Translations under genes and position numbers: made by a program
Part shown: one piece after another, positions 52,588 through 62,529 of the stretch
Position numbering within the stretch: the stretch's first letter is position 1
How the letters are laid out: each line of letters begins with the position of its first letter
Notes under the pieces: generated by a model
What the model was told of the DNA's origin: nothing
The model's input: only the letters and a program-made list of their open reading frames with translations
The model's database searches: none
Assembly (NCBI GenBank): GCA_002361485.1
Contig: DESZ01000031.1
Location: forward strand, 50,222 to 114,221
Source: Cyanobacteria bacterium UBA3301
Lineage (GTDB): Bacteria > Cyanobacteriota > Vampirovibrionia > Gastranaerophilales > Gastranaerophilaceae
Length of the DNA stretch: 64,000 nucleotides
Direction of reading: 5' to 3'

Positions 52588-52776
52588 CTATCCCAACAGA
52601 GAATCTAATAGTTCTGCGTTAGTAACAGATGTTTTTGAATTTCTTAATTGGTTACGGTACATATATGTTCTTAACGCTTCACGAATTAATTCGGAACGTG
52701 TACGATTTTCTGTTGATGCTACCGAATCAATCTCGTCTAAAAATTTTTCCGGCATTGAAATTAATACTCTTGCCAT
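52588..52776 (-). CDS. Ribbon-helix-helix DNA-binding protein, 62 aa
   Basis: The N-terminal strand ARVLISMPEKFLDEIDSVAS and helix NRTRSELIREALRTYM form a CopG/MetJ-type ribbon-helix-helix. The C-terminal 20 residues (KTSVTNAELLDSLLG) could bind a partner. AAAGGAG lies 7 nt before ATG. Typical of antitoxins and plasmid-type repressors, but no recognised toxin follows; the 55-residue gene downstream is the only candidate partner. Single-copy regulator of its own promoter is likely. Confidence 0.85.
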   Translation of the reverse strand: MARVLISMPEKFLDEIDSVASTENRTRSELIREALRTYMYRNQLRNSKTSVTNAELLDSLLG

Positions 52777-52947
52777 ATCTTTTCTCCTTTATTTTTCCCT
52801 ATTGTTTTCCCCGACATCTATATAAAGTAAATCTTGTTTAAAAAATTGCTAAATATTATCTAATTTTTATATATTCTGTAACATAACTTTACATATATGA
52901 AATTAATTACATTTAATCCTTTGCCAATGCATTATTTGGAAATAAAA

Positions 52948-53178
52948 CTATATGTCTTCTTTTTCTAACAATGAATTTGCATAATCACTTACAGTTATGA
53001 AATTAAACAAAAGCTTTTGATCATTTTTAAACTCATCTCTGTAATTTTTCATTAAATCTTTAACCTTATAACACGCACACTTATATGTTTCTAAGCTTTT
53101 TACGCCTGTTAATCGGTTATATTCTTCAGTAGTTATTAATTTTTCATGTTTCATTTTGGCAAATCCATTTTCTTTCAC
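52948..53178 (-). CDS. Hypothetical protein, 76 aa
   Basis: Not recognised. Begins at a GTG (53178) with a weak site; an internal ATG at 53154 (MKHEKLITTEEYNRLTG) is an alternative start. The body is helical and charged with a Cys pair in YKCACYKV. It lies 120 nt from ychF, divergent to it, and 171 nt upstream of the RHH gene. A real but minor gene is likely; function unknown. Confidence 0.5.
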   Translation of the reverse strand: MKENGFAKMKHEKLITTEEYNRLTGVKSLETYKCACYKVKDLMKNYRDEFKNDQKLLFNFITVSDYANSLLEKEDI

Positions 53179-53322
53179 ATCTTATATAACGGATTTTTTA
53201 GAGAAAACTTTACCCGTTTTTAAGCTATATTTAACATTTATTTACATAAAAATAATAATGATTTTTATTATCGTTTGGGGTACAATCAATGTATAGATTT
53301 AAATAAAAGAAGGAAATTATAA

Positions 53323-54420
53323 ATGCTAAGAACAGGGATTGTCGGCTTGCCGAATGTAGGGAAATCAACACTATTTAACGCTTTAACAAGCACAAGAAAT
53401 GCACAGAGCGCAAATTATCCGTTCTGTACAATAGAGCCTAATATCGGAGTAGTAGAAGTTCCTGATGAGCGTTTACCTATTCTTGCAAAATTATGCAAAA
53501 CCGAAAACATCATTCCGACAGCAATAGAATTTGTTGATATTGCAGGTTTGGTTAAAGGTGCAAGTAAAGGCGAAGGTTTAGGCAACCAATTTTTGCAAAA
53601 TATAAGAGAAGTGGATGCCATCATTCAAGTTGTAAGATGCTTTGACGATCCAAACACAATTCACGTCGAAGGAAAAGTAGACCCGATAAGCGATATTGAA
53701 ACAATTAATACAGAATTGGCATTGGCAGATTTGGCATCTGTTGAACGTCGTCAGGCAAGAATTTCTAAATCCGCAAAAGGTGGAGATAAATCAGCTGTTT
53801 TAGAGAATAATGTTCTAACAAAATTGACCGAATTGCTGCAAAACTGCACATTTATCAACATTAACGAACATTTTGAAGAAGATGAAATTCCTGTTGTGAA
53901 GGCTCTTAATTTGATGTCGGTTAAGCCTGTCATATATTGTTCTAATGTTTCAGAATACGATTTAAAAGACGGAAACGACTATACACGAAAGGTCGGGGAA
54001 TACGCAAAAGAACATGGCGCTGAAATGGTTATTATTTCAGCAAAAATAGAAGAAGAATTGGCAGAATTAGGAGCAGATGAAGCTAAAGAATATTTAAATG
54101 ATTTAGGCATAGAAGACAGCGGAATAAACCGTATGATTAAATCTGTTTATTCATTATTAAAATTAAGAACATTCATAACCGCAGGCGAAAAAGAAGTTCG
54201 AGCTTGGACAATCACCGCGGGGACCAAAGCACCGCAAGCAGCAGGTGTTATACATACAGATTTTGAAAAAGGATTTATCCGAGCAGAAATTACCCCTTGC
54301 AAAGATTTTATAGAACTTGGTTCATACAACGCTTGCAAAGAAAAAGGAGTAACCCGTCTTGAAGGCAAAGATTATGTAATGCAAGACGGCGATTTGGCAC
54401 ATTTCAGATTTGCATTATAA
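53323..54420 (+). CDS. ychF: Redox-regulated P-loop ATPase/GTPase YchF
   Basis: 365 residues. Obg-family motifs: GLPNVGKSTLFNALT (G1), VDIAGLVKGASKGEGLGNQFL (G3), and the NxxE motif YCSNVSE in place of NKxD, which gives the family its ATP preference. A coiled coil is inserted in the middle and a C-terminal TGS domain is visible (TAGEKEVRAWTITAGTKAPQ, QDGDLAHFRF). Ribosome- and stress-associated, conserved in nearly all bacteria. AAGGAA before ATG. Single gene. Confidence 0.97.
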   Translation: MLRTGIVGLPNVGKSTLFNALTSTRNAQSANYPFCTIEPNIGVVEVPDERLPILAKLCKTENIIPTAIEFVDIAGLVKGASKGEGLGNQFLQNIREVDAIIQVVRCFDDPNTIHVEGKVDPISDIETINTELALADLASVERRQARISKSAKGGDKSAVLENNVLTKLTELLQNCTFININEHFEEDEIPVVKALNLMSVKPVIYCSNVSEYDLKDGNDYTRKVGEYAKEHGAEMVIISAKIEEELAELGADEAKEYLNDLGIEDSGINRMIKSVYSLLKLRTFITAGEKEVRAWTITAGTKAPQAAGVIHTDFEKGFIRAEITPCKDFIELGSYNACKEKGVTRLEGKDYVMQDGDLAHFRFAL

Positions 54421-54468
54421 ATCCGCAAACAGATTATTGACACATTAATATTTATCGGCAGTCCTTGC

Positions 54469-55698
54469 TTACATACCCATATATGAAGCAAATAACGGCA
54501 AATACAATGCCAATGCTAATGTCAAAACGATAGAACCTATAACAATAAGCATTATCGGCTCAATCATCTTTGTCATAATATCAATAACATTATCCAATGC
54601 CTTATCAATATAACTTACTGCCTGACCAAGCATATCACCCAAACGTCCTGACTGTTCACCGGTTGCTATCATAAATAATATCATCTTAGGCATTGTTCTT
54701 GTTGAACTCAGTGCCGCTGACAGATGTTGACCCTGTTGAATTTTTACGGTAGCTTCTTCAACACGTGTATCAAGAGTATGATTTGTTAATGTCAATTTTG
54801 CCAGATACAAACATTCCAATATCGGAACACCGGCATCATACGCAACTTGCATTACGGCAATAAAGTTTGCAAAATTTGAAAACTGTATTAATTTATCCAA
54901 AATAGGAACCCTTAATACCCAATCGTCAATCCTCCAACGGGTAGGCTTCCATTTTAAACTGAAATTTATCAAAAATACAATCAACGCAAACCCGACAGGT
55001 ATTGTAATCCAATTCTTTTTGAGAAATAATCCCATATCCATCAATTTTTGCGTAATCCAAGGTAATGTCATACCCATTGAATCAAACATTTCTTTAAATA
55101 CCGGAAATACAAATACCAGCATAACAATTACAATAAACGCAGCTAATAATATTACAAACGCAGGGTATAACAATGTTCCGATAACTTTTGTCCTGATTGC
55201 TGCCTGCTTATTTAATAATTCTAATAAACGGTCTAATGTTTTTTCTAATTCACCGGCATCTTCACCTGTTTTAACAAGACCGATATAAACTTGCCCAAAC
55301 TGTTCGGGATATTTAGCCAATGTACCTGAAAAAGTACCACCCTGCATAATTTGACGTCTTAATTCGGAAGCGACCTGCCTTATCTTTAATTTTGCAGCAT
55401 CATTTTCTATAAATAACAAAGATTCAATAATTGGAATACCCGCAGCTGCTAAAATTTGCAAAGTTGAAGTAAAATCAATTTGTTCCCTTAAACCTAATTT
55501 TGGCATAACACCGGGCTTTAGGGCTTGCTTTTTAACCTGTCTTGGGGATAAATCAAGATTATCTTCGGTAATATGAGTCAAAACAAGACCTTTTTTACGA
55601 ACCTCACTTCGTGCTTCTCGTAAACTGGATGCTTCAACTTTCCCCTTTACGATTTCATTTGTCCCGTCTTTATATGCAGTATAACTATATGTTGCCAT
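54469..55698 (-). CDS. Type II secretion / type IV pilus inner-membrane platform protein (GspF/PilC)
   Basis: 409 residues with two GspF domains (about 75-195 and 275-400) and three membrane segments (LLYPAFVILLAAFIVIVMLV, WITIPVGFALIVFLINF, PIMLIVIGSIVLTLALALYL). The N-terminal cytoplasmic part YSYTAYKDGTNEIVKGKVEA is typical. Forms the platform with the ATPase GspE/PilB. The last gene of a four-gene unit pilP-like, gspD, gspE, gspF; 1 nt after gspE. Pilin genes are not in the window, so whether it secretes protein or builds pili cannot be told. Confidence 0.94.
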   Translation of the reverse strand: MATYSYTAYKDGTNEIVKGKVEASSLREARSEVRKKGLVLTHITEDNLDLSPRQVKKQALKPGVMPKLGLREQIDFTSTLQILAAAGIPIIESLLFIENDAAKLKIRQVASELRRQIMQGGTFSGTLAKYPEQFGQVYIGLVKTGEDAGELEKTLDRLLELLNKQAAIRTKVIGTLLYPAFVILLAAFIVIVMLVFVFPVFKEMFDSMGMTLPWITQKLMDMGLFLKKNWITIPVGFALIVFLINFSLKWKPTRWRIDDWVLRVPILDKLIQFSNFANFIAVMQVAYDAGVPILECLYLAKLTLTNHTLDTRVEEATVKIQQGQHLSAALSSTRTMPKMILFMIATGEQSGRLGDMLGQAVSYIDKALDNVIDIMTKMIEPIMLIVIGSIVLTLALALYLPLFASYMGM

Positions 55699-55699
55699 G

Positions 55700-57775
55700 T
55701 TATTCTCCCGCCAAGCCCAATACTCTTACATGCTCATCTATTGATGTCCTGCCTTCGATAATATGTTTATAACAAGATGCATTTAAGGTTGTCATACCAT
55801 CTTTTACGGCACATTCTTCAATTTCCAAATCATGAGCACCTTGCGCAATTAATTTTTTAATTTCTTTTGTAATAGGCATTATTTCATATACACCCATACG
55901 CCCTTTATAACCTTGGTATGCACAACTTGGACAACCGACAGGCTTATAAATCGGAGTAGCCATCAATTTTTGAATTTCAGCTTCATCTAATGTAACTTTT
56001 TCGGCCTCTTCTCTTGTGCAATGATACATTTGCTTGCAATCATCACATAAATGTCTGACAAGACGCTGCGCAATGACACCTGTCAAAGTCGAAGATACCA
56101 AATAATCTTTTGCACCCATTTCAATCAAACGGGTGACTGTTGCTGCTGCTGAATTTGTGTGAACCGTACTTAATACTAAATGACCCGTCAACGCTGCAGA
56201 TATTGCTGTTTCTAATGTTTCATAGTCACGAATTTCACCGACTAATATAATATCAGGGTCCTGACGTAATATCGCACGCATACAAGATGCAAATGTTATA
56301 CCTGCTTTTACATTGACCTGCGATTGATTTATGCCGTCTAACTTAATTTCTATCGGGTCTTCAATAGTAGTAATATTTACTGATTCATCATTTAAACTTT
56401 TTAGTACAGAATACAGAGTTGTCGTTTTACCTGAACCTGTAGGACCGGATGTTAAAATAATTCCGTTAGGCGCAGATACCATTTTTGTAACTTTTGCAAT
56501 ATCCGACTCTGTTGCACCGACCAACGAAATTTGCCTATCCTCTACTTTTAAACTGACAGCAGGCGCTAATACACGAATAACAACCTTTTCTTTTCCGGAT
56601 ACAGGCAAAGTATTGATACGAAAATCATACGACATATCCTTGTATGGCAAAGAAAAAGTACCATCTTGAGGACGACGCTGCTCAGCTATATTCATTCTTG
56701 CCAAAACCTTGAAACGTGTAATAACTGATGATTCAGCTTTTTGCGGAATATCTATAATTTTCTGAAGCATACCGTCTTTTCTGTATCTGACAATATACCC
56801 GTTTAATCTCGGTTCAATATGAATATCTGATGCCTTTGAATCAATCGCATTTGTAATTATTTGATTAACAAATTTTGCAACAGCACCTGTTGAATCAAGC
56901 AATTCGGCATCCAATTGATCTGCTAAACTCGGACCGCCCGTTAAATCAACCGCCTCCGCATTCAACTGCTCAATCATTGTTTCCGCTTGTTTTTTCTGAC
57001 TGTTAAAAAATTGCTGTACAGAAAGTTTGAATTCATGATGAGTCATCAATAATTGTTTCGGATTTTGACCTGTTATATATATTATTGATTTTAATACATC
57101 AGGAGCCAAAGGTTTCACAACACCAACAGTTAATGTCCGTCCGTCTGAAGATATTGGTAACACAGAATTTGTCTTTATAAATTCTTCAGGCAAAATATCA
57201 ATAACATCATTTTGTTTTGATAATTGTTCGGTCGATACAAGTTCAAAACCGGTCTGTTCATTCAAAACTTTCTTTAACTGGTCTAATGAGATAAATCCCA
57301 TTTCATAAAGCATTGAACCAATCGGTGTATGAGTTCTCCCTGCTTGAGATAATGCGCTTTCAAGCTGCTGCTGGGTCAATACACCCTCACCTACAAGCAT
57401 TTCGCCTATTTTTGATTTAGCGGCATTTGTAGGTTTCGTTACAGGTGCAGATTGTGTTTGAGCATTCGAGGCAGGTGCCTGCGGTTGAGATTGGGGTGTT
57501 CTTTGGTCAGGCACAGAACCTGCCGGAACAAAATCATTTAACAATTCGGATAAATCATCCGAACCAACCAGCATAAACCTTATAGGATTTTCAAAATATT
57601 TTTTTAATTCTGTGTTTATTCTGTCTTTATCCGAATTTTTTGATACAGCCACAAATAAACAATCGCGACGAATACTGATGGGGACGAACATAAGTTCCCC
57701 CATCAGTTTCTTATCAACTTCATCGACTATACGTCTGTCTATACTGTTTTTTAATCTTAAAATGACTTCGTTCAT
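55700..57775 (-). CDS. Type II secretion / type IV pilus assembly ATPase (GspE/PilB)
   Basis: 691 residues. N-terminal T2SSE_N/MshEN domain (about 120-220, KIGEMLVGEGVLTQQQLESAL), then the hexameric ATPase core: Walker A SGPTGSGKTTTLYSVL (about 440), Asp box IEDPIE, Walker B ILVGEIRDYETLETAI, His box STVHTNSAAATVTRL. A tetracysteine zinc site follows: CDDCKQMYHC and CPSCAYQGY. A Pro/Gln-rich linker at about 90-115 is unusual in length. Powers assembly from the cytoplasm. Overlapping spacing with gspF (1 nt) and 28 nt after gspD. Confidence 0.95.
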   Translation of the reverse strand: MNEVILRLKNSIDRRIVDEVDKKLMGELMFVPISIRRDCLFVAVSKNSDKDRINTELKKYFENPIRFMLVGSDDLSELLNDFVPAGSVPDQRTPQSQPQAPASNAQTQSAPVTKPTNAAKSKIGEMLVGEGVLTQQQLESALSQAGRTHTPIGSMLYEMGFISLDQLKKVLNEQTGFELVSTEQLSKQNDVIDILPEEFIKTNSVLPISSDGRTLTVGVVKPLAPDVLKSIIYITGQNPKQLLMTHHEFKLSVQQFFNSQKKQAETMIEQLNAEAVDLTGGPSLADQLDAELLDSTGAVAKFVNQIITNAIDSKASDIHIEPRLNGYIVRYRKDGMLQKIIDIPQKAESSVITRFKVLARMNIAEQRRPQDGTFSLPYKDMSYDFRINTLPVSGKEKVVIRVLAPAVSLKVEDRQISLVGATESDIAKVTKMVSAPNGIILTSGPTGSGKTTTLYSVLKSLNDESVNITTIEDPIEIKLDGINQSQVNVKAGITFASCMRAILRQDPDIILVGEIRDYETLETAISAALTGHLVLSTVHTNSAAATVTRLIEMGAKDYLVSSTLTGVIAQRLVRHLCDDCKQMYHCTREEAEKVTLDEAEIQKLMATPIYKPVGCPSCAYQGYKGRMGVYEIMPITKEIKKLIAQGAHDLEIEECAVKDGMTTLNASCYKHIIEGRTSIDEHVRVLGLAGE

Positions 57776-57803
57776 GTTTTATTTGTCTTTATCTAATAAA
57801 GGG

Positions 57804-59666
57804 TTATAAAGTTATTTCATCCCCTGCATCTTCTGTATCAACAAGAATTTGCGGAGTCAACATAATAACCATTTCTTGTTTTTGTCTTTGATTATGAGTA
57901 CTTCTAAAGAACATTCCAAGCAGCGGAATATCACCCAAGAAAGGTATCTTATTGACAGTCTTTGTTTCGGATTCTTGAATTAAACCACCGATTACTAAAG
58001 TTTCACCATCTTTAATTCTTACACCCTTCAAATCAAGATTTCGTCTTTGAAGTAATGTTGCCTGTATATCTTCTGTATCTCCTTCACCAGGTGTCGTAAC
58101 CTGCCCTGCAATTGTTGCATATTCAGGTTTAATATCTAATGTTACATATCCGTCAGGACTGATAAACGGAGTAATTGTAACTTTAATACCGTTATCATCC
58201 TGAATATCGTAATCTTTTTGAACCTGAGATGAGCCTACACCGCCGCCATTATCCAAATATTGAGTAGTTACTTTAGCAACGTAATCTGAAGTCAAGTCGA
58301 TAACGGATTCTTGACCGCTTGTCAATAATACTCTAGGATTTGCTAATACTCTTCCTTTTGAATTCTCAACCAAATAATTTACCGTATAAACTAACGTTGG
58401 AGAATGGGACCATCTGTTTCCGTATGATACCCCGTTCATAGAACCTTCTTTGGCATTTGAGTTATAACCATGACCTGCAAAGAATATCGGTAAATTAGAA
58501 GATGTTTTTAACTCTCCCGGAGTAGCATTGAATGAGAAGTTCTTACTCATAAATTGCCAAGTATTGGAGAAGTCTTTCATTCCTTGTTCTGACAATTCTA
58601 CGATTTGAACTTCCAAATATGCTTGCGGAGCTTTTTTATCATTTTCGGCGATATAACTTCTTATCATATCAAGCTGAGTTTCAGAACCGCCTATAACCTG
58701 AATAGTTCCTTGAGTAGGAAAATATGTGACCGTTAAATTCTTAAACGGCAATGAGTCCATATTATCGGCAGTCGCACTTTGTTCAACAGAACATAACAAT
58801 TTACCGCCGCCGATTGCAATACCTTCAGCTGAACCTTCTGAGCCTGAGGACATTGAAGCATCAGAAGCATATCCTGTCGGAACACCTTCTATTGATGCCG
58901 CGCCACCAGTTGCTCCTGCCCCTTCTCCGGAACCGCCGGGACTCATTATTGAAGGTATCAATGTTGAGCATATCAAACCTGCCATTTCTGCAGGAGTTGT
59001 ATGATTAACTTTGAATGATGTTATTGAAGGTTTCTTATCGAATTGATCAACTATTTTTTGAGCTAACATTGCATCACTTCTTGTTCCCATAATAATCAAT
59101 TCATTTGTAGCAGGATTTACTGTTACAACAGGTTTTGATGAAACCCCCGGAGCAATACCGTTTTTATTAAATATATTTTTATTCAAAAATGCTGCTAAAG
59201 ATGCGGCACTTACGTATTTGACAGGTAATAAAACCATTTCTTTTGATGCGTTGCCAAAGCTTGCATCATCTCCCTTACCTGCAACCAACAAAGTATTTGC
59301 TTGAATATCATAAGATAAATTTTGAGTTGTTACAACAAGGTTTAGAGCTTTTTCCAATGTAATATTTACCAAATCCATTGTAACCGTTCCTTCAACAGAC
59401 GGAGCAAAAATGACATTCATTGCTGCCTGATCGGCAAACATTCTTAATACCTGTTTTACATCCGCATCTCTTAAACTTAAATTAACTATTGAATCTGCAT
59501 TATTAATTCTGATATCAGAACCTACATTCAATGCCGTTGCCGCATCTGCCGATCTCAAAGCAGGTCTGTACGTATCTATCGCTAATGCGGAGAGCGATAT
59601 GTTCGAAGCTGAAAACGCCGTTAATAGTAACCCTGCAATAATTTTCTCTCTAATCTTATTTTTCAT
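57804..59666 (-). CDS. Secretin (GspD/PilQ type)
   Basis: 620 residues. Signal peptide (IIAGLLLTAFSASNISLSAL), N0 domain with IVNLSLRDADVKQVLRMFAD (about 57-76), N1-type domains (LLPVKYVSAASLAAFLN), a Gly/Ser/Ala-rich insert near 225-275 (GGSGEGAGATGGAASIEG), and the secretin core with GRVLANPRVLLTSGQESVID, VTPFISPDGYVTLDIKPEY and VIGGLIQESETKTVNKIPFLGDIPLLGMFFR. Forms the outer-membrane channel, which implies a diderm envelope. Between the P-like lipoprotein and gspE genes. Confidence 0.95.
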   Translation of the reverse strand: MKNKIREKIIAGLLLTAFSASNISLSALAIDTYRPALRSADAATALNVGSDIRINNADSIVNLSLRDADVKQVLRMFADQAAMNVIFAPSVEGTVTMDLVNITLEKALNLVVTTQNLSYDIQANTLLVAGKGDDASFGNASKEMVLLPVKYVSAASLAAFLNKNIFNKNGIAPGVSSKPVVTVNPATNELIIMGTRSDAMLAQKIVDQFDKKPSITSFKVNHTTPAEMAGLICSTLIPSIMSPGGSGEGAGATGGAASIEGVPTGYASDASMSSGSEGSAEGIAIGGGKLLCSVEQSATADNMDSLPFKNLTVTYFPTQGTIQVIGGSETQLDMIRSYIAENDKKAPQAYLEVQIVELSEQGMKDFSNTWQFMSKNFSFNATPGELKTSSNLPIFFAGHGYNSNAKEGSMNGVSYGNRWSHSPTLVYTVNYLVENSKGRVLANPRVLLTSGQESVIDLTSDYVAKVTTQYLDNGGGVGSSQVQKDYDIQDDNGIKVTITPFISPDGYVTLDIKPEYATIAGQVTTPGEGDTEDIQATLLQRRNLDLKGVRIKDGETLVIGGLIQESETKTVNKIPFLGDIPLLGMFFRSTHNQRQKQEMVIMLTPQILVDTEDAGDEITL

Positions 59667-59695
59667 AATTGCTCCTGATTATATTATTTCCTATA

Positions 59696-60430
59696 TTAAC
59701 CTTTTCTTCCACCAAATCTGTTTTTCAAATTATATATATCATTTTGGTTTTTAAATATATCATCTTTTGTAAACAATTCGCCAATCGCTGCCGAATAGAT
59801 ATTTGAACCCATTGTTACCGTTATCCAAGTCGGATTGATTTGAGCGACTTTATATTCTTGACCGATAATCTTATCACCCGTTCTTACAAGATAATCTTTA
59901 TCATCAACATTTATAATAGCTGAAGGACTTTCTGCGTTATACATAATTCCGACAACCTTGGTCTTTGTAATCTTTGCCGCAACAGTACCCGTAGCCAAAG
60001 ATGTTGGCGGAACAGGTAAATTAAAGCTATAAGGGCTTATATCATCGGCTTCTCTTACTGCTTTATTTTGCAAGGCTTTTAGTCTGTATATTTCTGCATT
60101 ATGAGCTGCCGCTTCGGATATTGCAGATTGTCTTGCCTTATCATAAGCAGAAATTTCGCCATATGGCATAAACGGATCACTTCGTCCTATTGAGGAAACA
60201 TCATAGGTTACCATTTTTGTCGGCTGTGTTGTCGAAGCCACCGCTAACTCAACTCCGGTATCACGCGGAACATTAACTGATTCTAAAGATTTTGTATCAT
60301 AAATATCAATATCGGCTTTTTGGGTTGAATTACAACCGCTTGTGAATATACCCATTACAAGTAATGACACCAATAATGTAAATACACGCAGCATTTTTAC
60401 ACCATTTACTCTTTTCTCTTTCTTAATCAT
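59696..60430 (-). CDS. PilP/GspC-like lipoprotein of the secretion cluster
   Basis: 244 residues. A hydrophobic signal with lipobox SGC (FTLLVSLLVMGIFTSGC), then a region with the PilP-type DPFMPYGE motif. A C-terminal homology-region-like domain follows: TKTKVVGIMYNAESPSAIIN, VRTGDKIIGQEYKVAQI and GSNIYSAAIGELF. It would connect the secretin to the inner-membrane platform. Start may be the ATG at 60430 or the one at 60394 (MLRVFTLL); the second gives a more usual signal peptide. Precedes gspD by 29 nt. Confidence 0.85.
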   Translation of the reverse strand: MIKKEKRVNGVKMLRVFTLLVSLLVMGIFTSGCNSTQKADIDIYDTKSLESVNVPRDTGVELAVASTTQPTKMVTYDVSSIGRSDPFMPYGEISAYDKARQSAISEAAAHNAEIYRLKALQNKAVREADDISPYSFNLPVPPTSLATGTVAAKITKTKVVGIMYNAESPSAIINVDDKDYLVRTGDKIIGQEYKVAQINPTWITVTMGSNIYSAAIGELFTKDDIFKNQNDIYNLKNRFGGRKG

Positions 60431-60655
60431 CTATCCAAATTTCCCGCTTCGTCTGTTATTTATTTAACTTTGGTATTTGTAAAATTTAATAAAATTACAC
60501 TACCACCTATTTTGGATAATATCATATTTTAAAATTTTGGGCAAAAATACAAGCATTAATCATTCATTCGTACCAGATATGACTAAAAGCTATGGATATC
60601 AAGCGCTTCAAAAGTTTAATTTTTGTTAAGTTGATAATTTTTTATAATTTTTACC

Positions 60656-60680
60656 AAAAATATCAATCCCTCGATTGATA
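60656..60680 (-). terminator. Terminator after the YqeG-like gene
   Basis: TATCAAT, 6-nt loop, ATTGATA, followed on the minus strand by a T5 run. It closes the U32/YqeG-like unit. The gap 60431-60655 is AT-rich without other features. Confidence 0.7.
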
Positions 60681-60694
60681 AAGAAAAAATTTAT

Positions 60695-61174
60695 CTATTT
60701 TTTTATACTTAATCTCTCTAACGCTCTGACAAAACGCACTATTTTTGATTCGGTATCAGCAGTTATTGAATCCACAAGTATTGTTTTACATCCTAAACGT
60801 TTTCCGCATAAAATATCCGTTAACGGCCTGTCGCCTACCAAAACACACTCGGAAGGCTTCAGATTATGCTCTTGCAAAAACTTTTCCACTATTCCCGTTT
60901 TAGGTTTGCACGCATTGAATAATAAAGGGAAATGAGATATTGAGCGGACCTTTTCTATATAGTGGGGATTTTTATTATTAGAAACGACCGCCATAAAAAA
61001 TTTTTCTTCCACTTTTTTTATAAAACTGTAAACTTCATCCGTATAGATCCCTGATTTTGATGCCATCAATGTTGAATCCAAATCAAACAACATCGCCTTT
61101 ATACCTTGCCTTTGAAGTTCGTCTAAATCTATATCATATATGCTTTTTAAATTGTAATCAGGTTTGATAAACAT
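60695..61174 (-). CDS. HAD-superfamily phosphatase, YqeG family (subclass IIIA)
   Basis: 159 residues. HAD motif I MLFDLDSTLMASK (about 30), motif II VVSNNK, motif III with Lys in KPKTGIVEKFL, motif IV VGDRPLTDILCG. YqeG proteins are phosphatidylglycerophosphate-type phosphatases in some organisms; the substrate here is unknown. ATG overlaps the stop of the U32 gene by one base, so the two are coupled. Cytoplasmic. Confidence 0.92.
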   Translation of the reverse strand: MFIKPDYNLKSIYDIDLDELQRQGIKAMLFDLDSTLMASKSGIYTDEVYSFIKKVEEKFFMAVVSNNKNPHYIEKVRSISHFPLLFNACKPKTGIVEKFLQEHNLKPSECVLVGDRPLTDILCGKRLGCKTILVDSITADTESKIVRFVRALERLSIKK

Positions 61175-62418
61175 TAAACATATTCCTTTATCCCGACAGT
61201 TCTGGCCATTGCGTATTTATAATCTTGCGGTTCTTTTTCAAATTTTATATAAACTTCCGCATTCGTATTGCCAACCTCAAGCTCTAATCCGTTTTCATCA
61301 TAAATACCGAGAATTTTTGTAACAAACTGCTCTGTCGGTGTAATAATTTCCACTTCATCATTTGGTAAAATTTTATTTTTGATTTTTACAAAATAAAGTT
61401 CTTGAGCATTAATTTTTTCTTTTCTGTGAAATTCAAACAAGAAATCCGCGCCGGCAAGACCTTTTGACAAATCATAACTGTAGCCGCCATCACCGTCACC
61501 TAACGCAAAACCAGTTGTATAGCCCCTGTTGCCGACCTTTTTCAATTCCAAAAAATATTTTTCCATATCGGCGTCAGGATTTTCGTAAATTTCATCAATC
61601 GCCTGTCTGTATGTTTTAGCAACAGCAGATACATAATATAAACTCTTTGTTCTTCCTTCAACTTTGAATGAGTCAACTCCCGCATCAATCATTTCTTTCA
61701 GGTGATGTACAAGACATAAATCGTTTGGACTCAAAATATGAGTGCCATGCGCATCTTCATTAATTTCATAATACTCATTCGGTCTTGTTTCTTCAACGAG
61801 TTTGTAGCTCCAACGGCAAGGCTGGCAGCAATTACCCTGATTAGAAATTCTTTCGCCCTGCGTAAAATAATCACTCAATAGGCATCTTCCCGAATATGAA
61901 ACACATTGCGCGCCATGTATAAAACATTCCACTTCCATATCAGGAACTTTATTTTTTATCTCGGCAATCTCGGGAATTGATAACTCTCTTGCCAAAACAA
62001 CTCTTGTTGCTCCCATATCCTGCCAAAATTTTACACATTCATAGTTTAAAATATTTGTTTGGGTGCTTATATGTAAAGGGGTGTCAGGCATATATTTTTT
62101 TAACAAATTCATTATCCCGAAATCACTTACTAAAATCGCATCAGGAGCTGCATCTTTTATTATTTCAATACATTCTTCAAGATGTTTTATATCTTTATTG
62201 AATGCAAAAATATTTAACGTCATATACGCTTTTTTGCCAAATTTATGTGCCAAATCAATTGCTTGCTTTAAATTTTCAAAAGTAATCAATTCACCTTTTC
62301 TCATTGCGCGCAGGCTAAAATCAACTACTCCCAAATAAACGGCATCTGCGCCATAATTTATTGCATATTCCAATTTTTCAATATTGCCCGCAGGCAGTAA
62401 TAATTCAACTTTTTTCAT
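61174..62418 (-). CDS. U32-family peptidase / RlhA-like protein
   Basis: About 414 residues from ATG 62418 (MKKVELLLPAGNIEKLEYAI); a TTG at 62460 extends the frame but has no better ribosome site. The TIM-barrel U32 domain: AINYGADAVYLG, FSLRAMRKG, HISTQTNILN, and the signature ECFIHGAQCVSYSGRCLLSDYFTQG with several Cys (CCQPCRW) that can hold an Fe-S cluster. Members include RlhA and UbiU/V, which hydroxylate RNA or ubiquinone, and collagenase-like peptidases. Activity here is undefined. Operon with YqeG. Confidence 0.92.
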   Translation of the reverse strand: MKKVELLLPAGNIEKLEYAINYGADAVYLGVVDFSLRAMRKGELITFENLKQAIDLAHKFGKKAYMTLNIFAFNKDIKHLEECIEIIKDAAPDAILVSDFGIMNLLKKYMPDTPLHISTQTNILNYECVKFWQDMGATRVVLARELSIPEIAEIKNKVPDMEVECFIHGAQCVSYSGRCLLSDYFTQGERISNQGNCCQPCRWSYKLVEETRPNEYYEINEDAHGTHILSPNDLCLVHHLKEMIDAGVDSFKVEGRTKSLYYVSAVAKTYRQAIDEIYENPDADMEKYFLELKKVGNRGYTTGFALGDGDGGYSYDLSKGLAGADFLFEFHRKEKINAQELYFVKIKNKILPNDEVEIITPTEQFVTKILGIYDENGLELEVGNTNAEVYIKFEKEPQDYKYAMARTVGIKEYV

Positions 62419-62529
62419 AATAATCGGATAATAATTCAAACACACCAAATAATCAACCAAATAGGTGATGTAGAAATTTCATAAAAATAGAAAATAGATA
62501 TATAACCCACGAGAAAGAGAGAATAAAAT

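Noticed and set aside
62419..62460. TTG start for the U32 peptidase
   Set aside because: The family begins at MKKVELLLPAGN; the extra residues have no family match or ribosome site.
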